Part shown: positions 54,507 through 63,792 of the stretch, in pieces
How positions within the stretch are numbered: position 1 is the stretch's first letter
How the letters are laid out: every line of letters starts with the position of its first letter
Assembly: GCF_013346935.1 (NCBI RefSeq)
Contig: NZ_JAAEEB010000004.1
Coordinates: 1-64,000 of the forward strand
Origin: Lactobacillus melliventris
Lineage (GTDB): Bacteria > Bacillota > Bacilli > Lactobacillales > Lactobacillaceae
DNA length: 64,000 nt
Reading direction: 5' to 3'
The notes under the pieces: model-generated
Seen by the model: only the letters and a program-made list of their open reading frames with translations
What the model was told of the DNA's origin: nothing
The model's database searches: none
Translations under genes and position numbers: made by a program

Positions 54507-55853
54507 ATGACAAAAGAAATTACAAGTGCAGCCATTGATAAATTTACAAAAGACTTATCAAATCATGCTGGAATTAATATTGCCAGTCATGCTGCTCAAG
54601 AAAACGGCATTTTTAAGGCAAGTCAAAATTTACAATCCAAAATTGATTTAACACCTACTTTTTCCGTAGAGATTGATACCGGTAAACCTGCTGATCAAAA
54701 GCAGTCTGGTCGCTGCTGGATGTTTTCTGCATTAAATACTATGCGTCACCCATTGCAAAAAGAATATAAGATTAAGGATTTTGAATTATCTCAAAATTAC
54801 ACTAACTTCTGGGACAAATTTGAAAAATCAAACTTCTTCTTCGAAAATGTAATTGCGTCAGCTAAAAAGCCACTCGGTGACCGTAAAGTTAGCTTCCTAT
54901 TCGCAACTCCCCAACAAGATGGTGGTCAATGGGACATGTTATGTGGATTAGTTGAAAAGTATGGTATTGTACCCAAGTCTGTTTACCCAGAAACTGCCAA
55001 CTCGAACAATTCTGGAGCTTTAAATGATACTTTAAATACTCTTTTGCGTAAAGACGGCTTAGAATTACGCGATTTGGTCAATGCAGGTAAGTCAGAAGAC
55101 GAAATTGAGCAACGCAAAAACGAATTGTTAAATGATGTTTTCCGCATTTTAGCTATTTCATTAGGCGTACCACCAAAGAAATTTGACTTTGAATATAAAG
55201 ATGATGATGGTAATTACCACCGTGAAGCTGGTATCACTCCTAAAGAATTCTTTGATAAATTTGTGGGCATGAACTTGGAAGATCATGTTTCAATCATTAA
55301 CTCTCCTACTGATGATAAACCATATCACAAAGTCTTTTCAGTTGAGTATTTGGGTAATGTTGTTGGCGGCAGACAAGTACGCCACCTTAACGTTAAGATT
55401 TCTGAAATGAAAGACTTGATTATTAAACAACTAAAAGCCGGAGAAGTTGTTTGGTTTGGTTCAAATGTTGGTAAGGATTCAGAAAGACAGCTGGGCTTGC
55501 TTGATACCAATATTTACAAACGTGATGAATTATTTGACGTTGACTTTTCAATGTCAAAGGCAGACAAGCTTGATTCAAGTGAAAGTATGATGGATCATGC
55601 CATGGTTATCACCGGCGTCGACTTAGTCGATGACAAGCCTACTAAATGGAAGATTGAAAATTCCTGGGGAGAAAAACCTGGCTTTAAAGGCTACTTCGTC
55701 ATGAGTGATTCTTGGTTTGACCAATTTGTCTACCAAGCAGTTATTAACAAGAAATTCTTACCTGATGATTTAAGAACAGCCTTTGATGAAGGAGCTAAGG
55801 ACCCGATCCAATTACTACCATGGGACCCAATGGGCGCTTTGGCTTTTAAATAA
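54507..55853 (+). CDS. pepC: Aminopeptidase C (bleomycin hydrolase family)
   Basis: 448-residue cytoplasmic cysteine aminopeptidase that trims N-terminal residues from peptides, part of the lactobacillus proteolytic system. The catalytic Cys is in QSGRCWMFSALN, the His in DHAMVITGVD and the Asn in WKIENSWGEKPGFKGYF. It is a homohexamer in related species. AAGGAGG lies 12 nt before the ATG, slightly long. It is a single gene with its own promoter and terminator. Confidence 0.97.
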   Translation: MTKEITSAAIDKFTKDLSNHAGINIASHAAQENGIFKASQNLQSKIDLTPTFSVEIDTGKPADQKQSGRCWMFSALNTMRHPLQKEYKIKDFELSQNYTNFWDKFEKSNFFFENVIASAKKPLGDRKVSFLFATPQQDGGQWDMLCGLVEKYGIVPKSVYPETANSNNSGALNDTLNTLLRKDGLELRDLVNAGKSEDEIEQRKNELLNDVFRILAISLGVPPKKFDFEYKDDDGNYHREAGITPKEFFDKFVGMNLEDHVSIINSPTDDKPYHKVFSVEYLGNVVGGRQVRHLNVKISEMKDLIIKQLKAGEVVWFGSNVGKDSERQLGLLDTNIYKRDELFDVDFSMSKADKLDSSESMMDHAMVITGVDLVDDKPTKWKIENSWGEKPGFKGYFVMSDSWFDQFVYQAVINKKFLPDDLRTAFDEGAKDPIQLLPWDPMGALAFK

Positions 55854-55884
55854 AGTTATTATTTCCGTTCAAAAAGTTAAATAT

Positions 55885-55944
55885 TAAAAAGCATTGAGAA
55901 ATTTGGTGGTTATATCACCTAGCAGTTTTCCCAATGCTTTTTTA
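55885..55944. terminator. Terminator shared by pepC and the ABC operon
   Basis: AAAAGCATTGaGAAA pairs with TTTtCcCAATGCTTTT around an inner GGTGnnTATATCACC loop. T runs on both sides let it stop pepC (plus) and the converging ABC operon (minus). Confidence 0.85.
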
Positions 55945-55962
55945 TACGCTTTGAATAAGTAC

Positions 55963-56568
55963 TTAAAGTTGTTTTTCCTGTAGTATTCCCCGCTGCAATA
56001 CGAATTGACGATCATATTTAAGTTCATTAATTTGATCATGGCTAGCAACCACTACAATTTTATTTTGCTTTTTCAATTTTTTTAGCATAGCTACAAATAA
56101 ACCAACGCTCTCTTGATCAATTCCACGTGTCGGCTCATCAAGCAAAATAATATTTTGGTTTTCCATCACAGCCTGGATGATGCCCACCTTTTGCCTCATA
56201 CCAACAGAATACTTGACTATAGGTTCCGGATCGTCAGGATCAAGCATAAAGTACTGTAGTAAAGCCCTAACTTCTTTCTCATTAAAGCGCTTGTTAAGAT
56301 TAGCCAGAAAATGAAGGTTAGACATGGCTGACTCATATTCCAAAAAATTGGGATTTTCAATTAATGCCCCAACAATATCATTTTCATCCAGCTTAATTTC
56401 ACCACTGTCAGCCTTTAACAAGCCGGTAATAATCTTAAAAATGGTAGACTTTCCAGAACCGTTAATACCTGAAATATGAATTAGTTCTCCTGGCTTAGCT
56501 GTCAAAGATACGCTTTTTAAAACCAGCTTCTGCCCAAATGACTTTTTTATCTGCTTAAGCTCTAACAT
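55963..56568 (-). CDS. ABC exporter ATP-binding protein (second system)
   Basis: 201-residue ABC ATPase. Walker A GINGSGKST, signature YSVGMRQKVG, Walker B IILLDEPTRGID. The signature variant matches that of the ATPase at 24151, placing both in the same exporter class. It is the last gene of a permease-permease-ATPase operon. The substrate is unknown; bacteriocin immunity-like export is a possibility. Confidence 0.87.
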   Translation of the reverse strand: MLELKQIKKSFGQKLVLKSVSLTAKPGELIHISGINGSGKSTIFKIITGLLKADSGEIKLDENDIVGALIENPNFLEYESAMSNLHFLANLNKRFNEKEVRALLQYFMLDPDDPEPIVKYSVGMRQKVGIIQAVMENQNIILLDEPTRGIDQESVGLFVAMLKKLKKQNKIVVVASHDQINELKYDRQFVLQRGILQEKQL

Positions 56569-56577
56569 TATTTCTCC

Positions 56578-57162
56578 TTAAAAGCCACCATAAATTTCAT
56601 GGATAGCCCGATATAACTCGTCATACACGGGACTATAATTTATTAAAATATTTTTTTCTATATAGTAGTGATAAATTAAATCTATAATTATCGCCATTAG
56701 CAATAATAAATAAGGCCTATGCCAGTTATAGCCACCAACTAACAGCCAAAGTAGAAGCAAAAAAACCAGCACGTGTAGTAGTATGAGTTCAATGCCCACA
56801 ATTGGGTTACCAAATTTAAATAAAGGGTAATCAGTAAAAAAATACGGAACAAAAAGACCTAATACAAAAATTAAACAATAAATTGTAGCCAGTACCATTA
56901 AGTGCATGATCATCGACTTATTCTTTTTTCGCACCGTCACAAACACGTTGATGTTACGAAAAGTAAGTATCTGCTTATAAAATAGCAAGAAGACCGCTGG
57001 CTGCAAATACAGTGATACCATGTGAAAATTGAGGTATTCGTTTGGCAATTCCATGGTTTCCGGTGAACCTGTTTTTATAAGTATAATGCTTCCCATTAGT
57101 CCTATCAAAAATACGATAAAACCATTTAAAACAAGTTTGCAGGATATTCGCTTTAAGCGCAT
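56578..57162 (-). CDS. Membrane protein of the second ABC exporter
   Basis: 194-residue integral membrane protein with about five hydrophobic segments and a basic N-terminus (MRLKRISCKLVLNG). The ATG at 57162 begins 2 bp after the previous stop codon. No sequence family is recognised. Position between another membrane protein and the ATPase, on the same transcript, marks it as a transporter subunit. Confidence 0.75.
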   Translation of the reverse strand: MRLKRISCKLVLNGFIVFLIGLMGSIILIKTGSPETMELPNEYLNFHMVSLYLQPAVFLLFYKQILTFRNINVFVTVRKKNKSMIMHLMVLATIYCLIFVLGLFVPYFFTDYPLFKFGNPIVGIELILLHVLVFLLLLWLLVGGYNWHRPYLLLLMAIIIDLIYHYYIEKNILINYSPVYDELYRAIHEIYGGF

Positions 57163-57164
57163 AA

Positions 57165-57989
57165 TTAGCCCAGCTTTCTTTTCTGCTGCCACAGTTTGAT
57201 TAGGTAAGCAACAAGTAACAGATAAAGCAATGCAACCAAAACAAAAAGCAAATATGAATTAATCGGTGGCAAGCGAGAACCTAGCGCAAACTGTCCCGGT
57301 GCAAGTACAGCAAATGGAAACCACAAATACGAGAGAAAGAGCAAAAATTCATTGCCCAGTGATATTATGAATGACAATAAGGTTAAACCCATCCCTACAC
57401 ACGGGCCCAAAACTAGATAAATACTATTTTTTGATACAAACAGACCAATACTGAAAATTAAAACAGCAAAAATCCCCCAGCCAATAGCAGATAATATAAC
57501 ATACGAACATAAGTCAATTAGTTGGTTAGTGGAAAAATATCCTGGTCTTGCACCAATGTATAATTTGATAGGTCTGGTTTTAAAGAAAAAGGGATAATAA
57601 AAGAAGTTAATTAATGCTAACTGGTAAAGATTAGTTATTAAAGAAAATACTACCCCAATAATAAAGGAGTTAATAATCCCTGCTTTGATAAAACCATGAT
57701 ATCCAATTCTTTGCTGGACAGCGCTAAACATATTATTATTTTTAAAATAGATTAAGAGACCAGCTCCAAAGATAGGTACCAAGGCCAACAAAATAACTAA
57801 ATTTATAATATTTTCGTTCCAACCATTCGGTTGAATTGAAAAGAAAAGCATAACAGAAATGTCAACTGCTTTGCCCTTTAATGGTATTAATCCTGCTTCA
57901 GATTTAGCGGCTATAAAAAACTGCCAGGTAAGCAAAAGAAAATAAATAATTAGAAAAATAAGAACAAATTTTTGGGTTCGTTTTAGCAT
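57165..57989 (-). CDS. Membrane protein of the second ABC exporter, first gene
   Basis: 274-residue membrane protein with about six hydrophobic segments, a basic first part (MLKRTQKFV) and a positively charged tail (WQQKRKLG). The ATG at 57989 follows AGAGGA by about 9 nt; an upstream in-frame TTG has no ribosome binding site. It is the first gene of the operon. No family is recognised beyond an ABC-2-like permease shape. Confidence 0.72.
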   Translation of the reverse strand: MLKRTQKFVLIFLIIYFLLLTWQFFIAAKSEAGLIPLKGKAVDISVMLFFSIQPNGWNENIINLVILLALVPIFGAGLLIYFKNNNMFSAVQQRIGYHGFIKAGIINSFIIGVVFSLITNLYQLALINFFYYPFFFKTRPIKLYIGARPGYFSTNQLIDLCSYVILSAIGWGIFAVLIFSIGLFVSKNSIYLVLGPCVGMGLTLLSFIISLGNEFLLFLSYLWFPFAVLAPGQFALGSRLPPINSYLLFVLVALLYLLLVAYLIKLWQQKRKLG

Positions 57990-58159
57990 TAGCAGAAGTC
58001 CTCTTAACAAATATATCTTTGAATACTATATCATGTATAATATTAATTATAAACTAAAATAGTATGCAAAAAAAGTTAAGAAAAAACTAATTTTCCCCTA
58101 TTAAAAAATGCTCTTATTGTTGCCTTTATTCATATGATTACTTAAATAAAATTAAAAAC

Positions 58160-59638
58160 TTAACATAGACCTACTTTCTTAACAAAACGCATAAAAGCGG
58201 CTTTGCCCTCTAAAGTTTGTTTGAAAACTCCTGCGTCTTCTAAAACGCGAGCAAAAACAAGACCTAATTCTTTTTGCAAAATTTGATCCACATTTGTATT
58301 TGTTATTTCATACTTACTGCTAATTTCCTTAGCCCAGTCAAGATGCATAGGTGCAATACTGTTAGGCTGGTTAAGCAAAAACTTTTTTACCTCAAGCAAC
58401 TCAGGCTTCAAACGCGGCGGAAAAATTGCTAATCCCATTACTTCAATTAAGCCGATATTTTCCTTTTTAATGTGTTGTACATCAGCATGAGGATGGAAAA
58501 TCCCATCAGGATATTTATCTGAAGTTTGATTGTCTCTGAGAACTAAATCAAGTTCATAAGTTTGTTCATGTAAACGAGCAATGGGAGTAATAGTATGGTG
58601 GGGTGTATTGTCTGTAAATGCCCGAACTGCTACTTTTTCATCACTATATTTTCTCCAGTTTATTAAAATTTTATTTGCTAATTTGATTAAGTTATTTTTA
58701 TTCAGACCGCGTAAACGGATCACAGACATGGGCCACTTGACGATACCTGCCTTGACATCATCAAATCCCTTAAAGTTAAGTTTTTTAACAATTGGTGCTT
58801 TTTCCATCGGAAAACGATGCTTGCCACCCTGATAATGTTCGTGCGACAAAATCGAACCGCCTACGATTGGCAAATCTGCATTGCTACCAACAAAATAACC
58901 TGGGAATTTAGCAACAATTTCCAGCAAATTGGCAAAAGTTTGTTTATTGATTACCATTGGTTCATGCTTTGGCGCTAAGAAAATGCAGTGCTCATTAAAA
59001 TACGCATAAGGAGAATATTGAAAACCCCAAGTTTCATCTCCTAAATGAAAGCGAATGATACGGTGATTGGTACGCGCAGGATAATTTACATGACCGAGGT
59101 AGCCCTCATTCTCCATACACAATTGACACTTTGGGTATGACTTTACTTTAGCATTCTTGGCTGCCGCGATTTCCTTAGGATCTTTTTCCGGTTTGGAAAG
59201 ATTAATTGTAATTTCAAGATCACCATATTTACTTGCGGCTGTAAAATAAATATTTTTTGCAATAGCTCTGGTTTTAATATAATTGCTATCTTTACCCATT
59301 TGGTAAAAGTCAGCTATCGCTTTTTGAGGTGAACGCTCATAAGTTTGCCAAAAGTTGTGATTAACAATGCTTGGTCTAGGCACAATCAAATTCATTAATT
59401 GTGCATCTAGGACATCCCGAGCGGAATTACTAGCTGAGCACATTCCTGAGTTTTGGGCAACCTGAATCAGTTCGTCTTTAAGATCCAGTAGACCTTCCTT
59501 ACTAGTTGTAGCTTTTCTTGCTTCATCACCAACAAGGGCCAAAATTCTATTTCTCAAATAAATACGATCAAGTTCTGTAAAATCGCTGTGGGCAATAACT
59601 TGCGTAATGAATTTTTCAATTAGATTCGTTTTATCCAT
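58160..59638 (-). CDS. galT: UTP-hexose-1-phosphate uridylyltransferase (GalT, class 2)
   Basis: Second step of the Leloir pathway: galactose 1-phosphate + UDP-glucose to UDP-galactose + glucose 1-phosphate. The 492-residue length and content match the Firmicutes class II Gal[21 protein letters not shown], the [15 protein letters not shown] region with its His residues, and [20 protein letters not shown] are characteristic. It follows galK by 15 bp. galE and galM are not adjacent. Confidence 0.97.
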   Translation of the reverse strand: MDKTNLIEKFITQVIAHSDFTELDRIYLRNRILALVGDEARKATTSKEGLLDLKDELIQVAQNSGMCSASNSARDVLDAQLMNLIVPRPSIVNHNFWQTYERSPQKAIADFYQMGKDSNYIKTRAIAKNIYFTAASKYGDLEITINLSKPEKDPKEIAAAKNAKVKSYPKCQLCMENEGYLGHVNYPARTNHRIIRFHLGDETWGFQYSPYAYFNEHCIFLAPKHEPMVINKQTFANLLEIVAKFPGYFVGSNADLPIVGGSILSHEHYQGGKHRFPMEKAPIVKKLNFKGFDDVKAGIVKWPMSVIRLRGLNKNNLIKLANKILINWRKYSDEKVAVRAFTDNTPHHTITPIARLHEQTYELDLVLRDNQTSDKYPDGIFHPHADVQHIKKENIGLIEVMGLAIFPPRLKPELLEVKKFLLNQPNSIAPMHLDWAKEISSKYEITNTNVDQILQKELGLVFARVLEDAGVFKQTLEGKAAFMRFVKKVGLC

Positions 59639-59653
59639 CTCAACTTTCCAATA

Positions 59654-60817
59654 TTATAAAACTTTTGTACCATCAGCAGTTTCTGCAATATAAAATGAAG
59701 GTAAATAGCCAATTTCTTCTTGATAAATATCAGCGACATTTTTTTCAAAAGCTTCAACTTCGTTCTTGGCAACTAAAGCTATTGCACAGCCACCAAAACC
59801 AGCACCAGTCATTCTTGCACCCAAAACTCCAGGTTGCTTCCAGGCAGTATGAACCAATGTATCAAGTTCTTTACCCGTCACTTCATAGTCATATTCTAAA
59901 GAGACGTGTGAAGCATTCATTAAGTGACCAAACTCATTTAAATCACCCTTTTGCAGTGCTTTTTCAGCGTTTAATGTGCGTTCATTTTCCCAGACTGCGT
60001 GACGGCAGCGTTTCAGCAGGTTTTCTGTTGGCAAAAGATAACTATTCTCATCAAAAGTTAAATTATCCAATTCACCAAGCGACTGAATTGACAGTTTCTC
60101 CTGCAAAAAGTGCAATCCCTTTTCACATTCTGCTCTACGTTCATTATATTTTGAATCTGCTAAGGTCCTCTTCTTGTTCGTGTTCATAATAACAATGACA
60201 TTATCTTTCAAGTCAAGTGGTACCAGCTCAGACTCTACCTTTTCAGTATCAAGCAGAATGGCGTGATCTTTTTTACTCATAGCAACTGCATACTGATCCA
60301 TAATGCCAGAATTGACGCCAATAAAGTCATTTTCGGTTTTGACTCCCAGCTTGACGATTTCTAATTTAGAAAAAGTTAGTTTAAACTGATCCTGCAATAA
60401 AATGCCAATTAACATTTCTAAGGCTGCAGACGAAGATAATCCGGCACCATCAGGAATATTGCCATTAATATAAATATTAAGACCATGATCAATCTTTGCC
60501 CCATCTTCGAGCATAAAATGAAGCATCCCTTTTGCATAGTTTGCCCATGAATCTTCTTTGGCAAACTGCAGCTGGTGCATATCGGTTTCAACTACTCCCA
60601 TAGCGGCAAAATTTGCAGAATAAAAGCAAAATCTTTCATCAGTCCGCGGACTGGCTGCACCATAAATTCCTAAAGATATCGCACAGGGGAACACATGACC
60701 ACCATTATAATCTGTGTGCTCACCAATTAAGTTAATTCTACCAGGCGAAAAATAACAGCTGGTTGGTTCTTGGTGATAAATTTTACTAAATTCTTGCTTG
60801 AGTTCTTTAATTTTCAT
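59654..60817 (-). CDS. galK: Galactokinase
   Basis: GHMP kinase making galactose 1-phosphate. 387 residues. [19 protein letters not shown] is the galactokinase signature, [11 protein letters not shown] the ATP loop and [16 protein letters not shown] the third motif. It heads galK-galT with its own promoter and a possible cre site between promoter and gene. Confidence 0.98.
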   Translation of the reverse strand: MKIKELKQEFSKIYHQEPTSCYFSPGRINLIGEHTDYNGGHVFPCAISLGIYGAASPRTDERFCFYSANFAAMGVVETDMHQLQFAKEDSWANYAKGMLHFMLEDGAKIDHGLNIYINGNIPDGAGLSSSAALEMLIGILLQDQFKLTFSKLEIVKLGVKTENDFIGVNSGIMDQYAVAMSKKDHAILLDTEKVESELVPLDLKDNVIVIMNTNKKRTLADSKYNERRAECEKGLHFLQEKLSIQSLGELDNLTFDENSYLLPTENLLKRCRHAVWENERTLNAEKALQKGDLNEFGHLMNASHVSLEYDYEVTGKELDTLVHTAWKQPGVLGARMTGAGFGGCAIALVAKNEVEAFEKNVADIYQEEIGYLPSFYIAETADGTKVL

Positions 60818-60833
60818 TTGTATCCATTTCCTT

Positions 60834-60849
60834 TTAAAAGCGCTATCAA
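60834..60849 (-). promoter_or_regulatory. Possible catabolite-responsive element (cre)
   Basis: TTGATAGCGCTTTTAA (reverse strand) fits the cre pattern TGNAANCGNTNNCA at most positions, with two mismatches. It is placed after the galK -10, where CcpA binding would repress. Confidence 0.4.
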
Positions 60850-60864
60850 CATACTGACAATTAA

Positions 60865-60892
60865 ATTATACTTCATTATAATTTACCAGCAA
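60865..60892 (-). promoter_or_regulatory. galK-galT promoter
   Basis: -10 TATAAT (60865-60870) with a 16-bp spacer to TTGCTG (60887-60892), reverse strand. Confidence 0.5.
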
Positions 60893-60915
60893 GGCTTGAA
60901 AAGGAATTCTCAATA

Positions 60916-60951
60916 TTAAAAAAGAGTTTCGTTTGGTCGAAACTCTTTTCA
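60916..60951 (-). terminator. Terminator of the kinase-like gene
   Basis: AAAAGAGTTTCG/CGAAACTCTTTT, a 12-bp perfect stem followed by TTAATATTG on the reverse strand, directly after the gene at 60958. Confidence 0.88.
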
Positions 60952-60957
60952 AGGCTA

Positions 60958-61893
60958 TTACCAAATATGTAATAATCTATCCGGATGTAATTTACATAAA
61001 TTAAACTGGTGCACATGCTGCGGCCGGCTTTGGGGAAATTGCTCCAAAAAATCAGCCGGATTAGCTAGTCCCGTAGAATATGACCAAACACTTTTAACCT
61101 TTTTAATAGGATCAAGCATTTCATTTCTAACCGGATAAGCAGAAATCAAAAAATGTTTGTGATGAAATTTGAATACAAAAAACGGTAAGCGAAACTGATT
61201 GACAACTTCATCCTTGGTTTTCCCAATCGTAACTACATTACGATATGTACCATACTTTTCTGTAAATAAATCATTAAAAGAAAAATAAAAATTGGAAATA
61301 TGCACATGAGGAAAGTTCTCTTCCGTAACTTTATCCGGAATTGCGATGACGTGAGCAAAATGATCCAAATTACTTTCCTTTTGTGACAGTGCTTTACCTA
61401 ACTGATTAGGATTTATCACATGTGCCCATTCAGGCACATCTAAGTTATCTTGATATGATAAAAACATTTCCCTAATCACATTAGGCTTAACCCAATCATA
61501 TTGTCTGCGAATTTCGTTACGATTTAATAAATTCCGCAAAGTTTTATGATACATTAAATCAACGACAAATAGCTCATAATGATAACGCTCGACCCAGGGT
61601 TGATAATGTTCAATATTTTCCGTAAAAATATGAGTACTATCTACAATAACCGTTTCGCCGCGTTTCATTTTTTCTTCTACGAGGTAATCCACCACTTTTT
61701 CCGTTTGCTCGTTGGCATAACGGGGAATAACTTGATGTAAGCAATCTGTTTCTTCTTCATAAAAATAGGTTAGATTCGCCAATAACAATCTGATCTGATC
61801 ACGACTAATTGCATATGGCTGTAAGTGATGACGAGAAATAAATGAAGATTTACCAGAGCCGGGTGCGCCTCGTAATAAAAATATTTTACGCAT
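60958..61893 (-). CDS. Polynucleotide kinase-like P-loop protein with unknown C-terminal domain
   Basis: 311-residue protein. The N-terminal half (1 to about 170) is a P-loop kinase like the kinase domain of T4 Pnk: Walker A LRGAPGSGKSS (about 6-16), SRDQIR near 31, and IVDSTHIF, with a basic lid (NRNEIRRQYDWVKP). The second half (about 185-311) has no domain I recognise; it contains His-rich stretches (HVHISNFYF, FKFHHKHF, HVHQFNLCKLHPD). It could phosphorylate RNA or DNA ends, or a small metabolite. It is a single gene with a terminator; the neighbours give no hint. Confidence 0.8.
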   Translation of the reverse strand: MRKIFLLRGAPGSGKSSFISRHHLQPYAISRDQIRLLLANLTYFYEEETDCLHQVIPRYANEQTEKVVDYLVEEKMKRGETVIVDSTHIFTENIEHYQPWVERYHYELFVVDLMYHKTLRNLLNRNEIRRQYDWVKPNVIREMFLSYQDNLDVPEWAHVINPNQLGKALSQKESNLDHFAHVIAIPDKVTEENFPHVHISNFYFSFNDLFTEKYGTYRNVVTIGKTKDEVVNQFRLPFFVFKFHHKHFLISAYPVRNEMLDPIKKVKSVWSYSTGLANPADFLEQFPQSRPQHVHQFNLCKLHPDRLLHIW

Positions 61894-61978
61894 GCCTCTA
61901 CTCCAAACTAAAAATGTAAAATTTAAATGATATCGTATTAAATTTTAACATATAATTGCAGAATTCCTTACTATTGAA

Positions 61979-62659
61979 CTAAAAGCTGCGTAAAATCTTT
62001 TTATCAATTATTTTTAACTGCTGGTCAAAAGTATAGACTATTGGCTCTGCATTTGGCACTTCAAGCTTGATAATATCGTGATCATTGATATGCTCTAATT
62101 TTTTTATTAATGCGCGCAAACTTGAACCATGAGCTACAATTAATTGATCCTCACCCATTTTTAACCTGGTGGCTACATTGTCTTGATAATAAGGTAATAC
62201 TCTCTTTTGCGTTTGATAAAGACTTTCAGCTCTTGGCAAGAGGTGAATGTCACAACTGGCATAGCGTCTAGAAGTCACTTTTTCACCCCAAGGAGGAACA
62301 GCGTAAAAGCCACGCCGCCATTCTAAGACTTGCTTTTTACCAAATATTTTGCGTGATTCATCTTTATTTATCCCACGTAATTTGCCATAATGTCTTTCGT
62401 TTAAACGCCAAGTCTTAGTAACAGGTAAATATAAAAAATGACAAATATCAGCTACTATATTGGCCGTCACAATTGCTCGAGTTAACACAGATGTATGGAT
62501 ATGAGTAGGCTTAAAATCAGTAATTTGGTTAATTAAATTGCCGGCGGATTCTGCTTGTTCTCGTCCTTTAGCAGTTAAACCAACATCATTCCAGCCAGTA
62601 TAAACATTAGACTTATTGGCTGTACTTTCACCATGTCTTAACAATACCAATTTAACCAT
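61979..62659 (-). CDS. 2,3-bisphosphoglycerate-dependent phosphoglycerate mutase-like
   Basis: 226-residue histidine phosphatase superfamily protein. LRHGESTANKSNVYTGWND carries the active His, HYGKLRGINKDES the GpmA motif, and IVAHGSSLRALIKKL the second His. The section usually reading WRRSYDxPPP is changed to WRRGFYAVPPW and a following insert is unusual, so it may be a secondary mutase or phosphatase and not the main glycolytic GpmA. It lies 1 bp after a small membrane protein. Confidence 0.88.
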   Translation of the reverse strand: MVKLVLLRHGESTANKSNVYTGWNDVGLTAKGREQAESAGNLINQITDFKPTHIHTSVLTRAIVTANIVADICHFLYLPVTKTWRLNERHYGKLRGINKDESRKIFGKKQVLEWRRGFYAVPPWGEKVTSRRYASCDIHLLPRAESLYQTQKRVLPYYQDNVATRLKMGEDQLIVAHGSSLRALIKKLEHINDHDIIKLEVPNAEPIVYTFDQQLKIIDKKILRSF

Positions 62660-62660
62660 T

Positions 62661-62837
62661 TTACTTTACCCAGTGCATTATGATTAAAATCAAACCGCTA
62701 ATAGTAAAAATGATGCCTAGTATCATAAACGGAGTTGCTCCATGATTATGATTGCGGTACCGTCTGTTATAAGCATAGGCAATATCATATAAGCCAACTA
62801 TCAAAACAATAATGGCAGTAAAAATACTGATTTTCAA
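62661..62837 (-). CDS. Small two-helix membrane protein, function unknown
   Basis: 58-residue protein starting with TTG at 62837 (MKISIFTAIIVLIVGLYDIA). A strong AGGAGAAA ribosome binding site lies 7 nt upstream. Two hydrophobic segments (about 4-21 and 37-55) flank a basic, His/Asn-containing turn (NRRYRNHNHG). It is packed between the CDF transporter (17 bp) and the mutase (1 bp), so it is likely one transcript. I do not recognise the family. Confidence 0.7.
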   Translation of the reverse strand: MKISIFTAIIVLIVGLYDIAYAYNRRYRNHNHGATPFMILGIIFTISGLILIIMHWVK

Positions 62838-62854
62838 AATTATCTTTCTCCTAC

Positions 62855-63736
62855 TTATTCACGATCAGTTACAATCATTTTATCATTTTTTCCGCGTTCA
62901 CATTCAACTTGGAAATTAATATGGTTAATACCTAATTTTTGCAATTTTGCACTAATTTTTTGAGTCAGTAATTCAAACTTTCTAGCAGTCAAATCAGGGT
63001 CCACATTAACGTGCGCATCAAGCATGATATAACGATCGCTATAACGCCACAAATGTACATGATGAATGTTTTTTATTTCGGGAAACGATAAAACAATTCT
63101 ATTAACTTCTTCCAAATCAATATCGGGATTGGATTCCATTAAGACATTTGCTGCTTTGGCTGTTATTTCACAAGCTTCATGAAACACAAAAACTGAAACC
63201 AGTAAGGTCATTAATGGATCAATCCAGCTAATGTGCCAGTAGTAAATAAAAATAGCACCTATTACCACTGCTACGCTTGAAAGAGCATCACTCAGCATAT
63301 GCATAAATGTAGAGCGCACATTTAAATTCTGCTCGCTACCTTGATTCATCACGAGCATTGAAATTACATTTGACACGAGTCCAATAATGGCAACGATGAG
63401 CATAACGCCACCACTAATTTTGGTAGGTGTCCAAAATCTTTCAATCGCTTCTATGAATAGGACGATACTGATTAATATTAAGATAATACCATTGGTAAAA
63501 GCAGCCAAAGTTTCAGCTCGCTCATAACCAAAAGTTTTGTTCCTATTATTGCGCCTATTGCTGATAATGTGAGCTACAAACGAAATAATTATTGCACCAA
63601 CATCGCTGAGATTATGAACTGCGTCTGATAATAAGGATAAAGACCCCGAAACAAATCCACCAATAAATTCAGCGGCCGTAATAACAACATTCAACCCAGT
63701 TACATACGCAAATTTTTTTGTAGTGTGATCCTTCAT
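62855..63736 (-). CDS. Cation diffusion facilitator (Zn/Co/Cd efflux)
   Basis: 293-residue CDF transporter. Six transmembrane segments, the first metal site in LLSDAVHNLSDVG (helix II) and the second in HMLSDALSSVAVV (helix V), with a C-terminal cytoplasmic domain containing IHHVHLWRY. Exports divalent metals, usually zinc, in exchange for protons. A basic loop after helix IV is short. It probably heads the run down to the mutase. No metal-responsive regulator is adjacent. Confidence 0.93.
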   Translation of the reverse strand: MKDHTTKKFAYVTGLNVVITAAEFIGGFVSGSLSLLSDAVHNLSDVGAIIISFVAHIISNRRNNRNKTFGYERAETLAAFTNGIILILISIVLFIEAIERFWTPTKISGGVMLIVAIIGLVSNVISMLVMNQGSEQNLNVRSTFMHMLSDALSSVAVVIGAIFIYYWHISWIDPLMTLLVSVFVFHEACEITAKAANVLMESNPDIDLEEVNRIVLSFPEIKNIHHVHLWRYSDRYIMLDAHVNVDPDLTARKFELLTQKISAKLQKLGINHINFQVECERGKNDKMIVTDRE

Positions 63737-63761
63737 AAATTTCCTTTCAATGCCTAAGGGC

Positions 63762-63792
63762 GAAAAAAGTCCTACTTTTAAGCAGGACTTTA
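63762..63792 (-). terminator. Terminator of the right-edge phosphatase gene
   Basis: AAAGTCCT/AGGACTTT 8-bp stem followed by TTTTCGCC on the reverse strand, overlapping the stop codon at 63790. Confidence 0.85.

Noticed and set aside
59665-60189. 174-codon plus-strand frame inside galK
   Set aside because: Antisense to a clear galactokinase, no ribosome binding site, odd Gln/His/Leu-rich composition.
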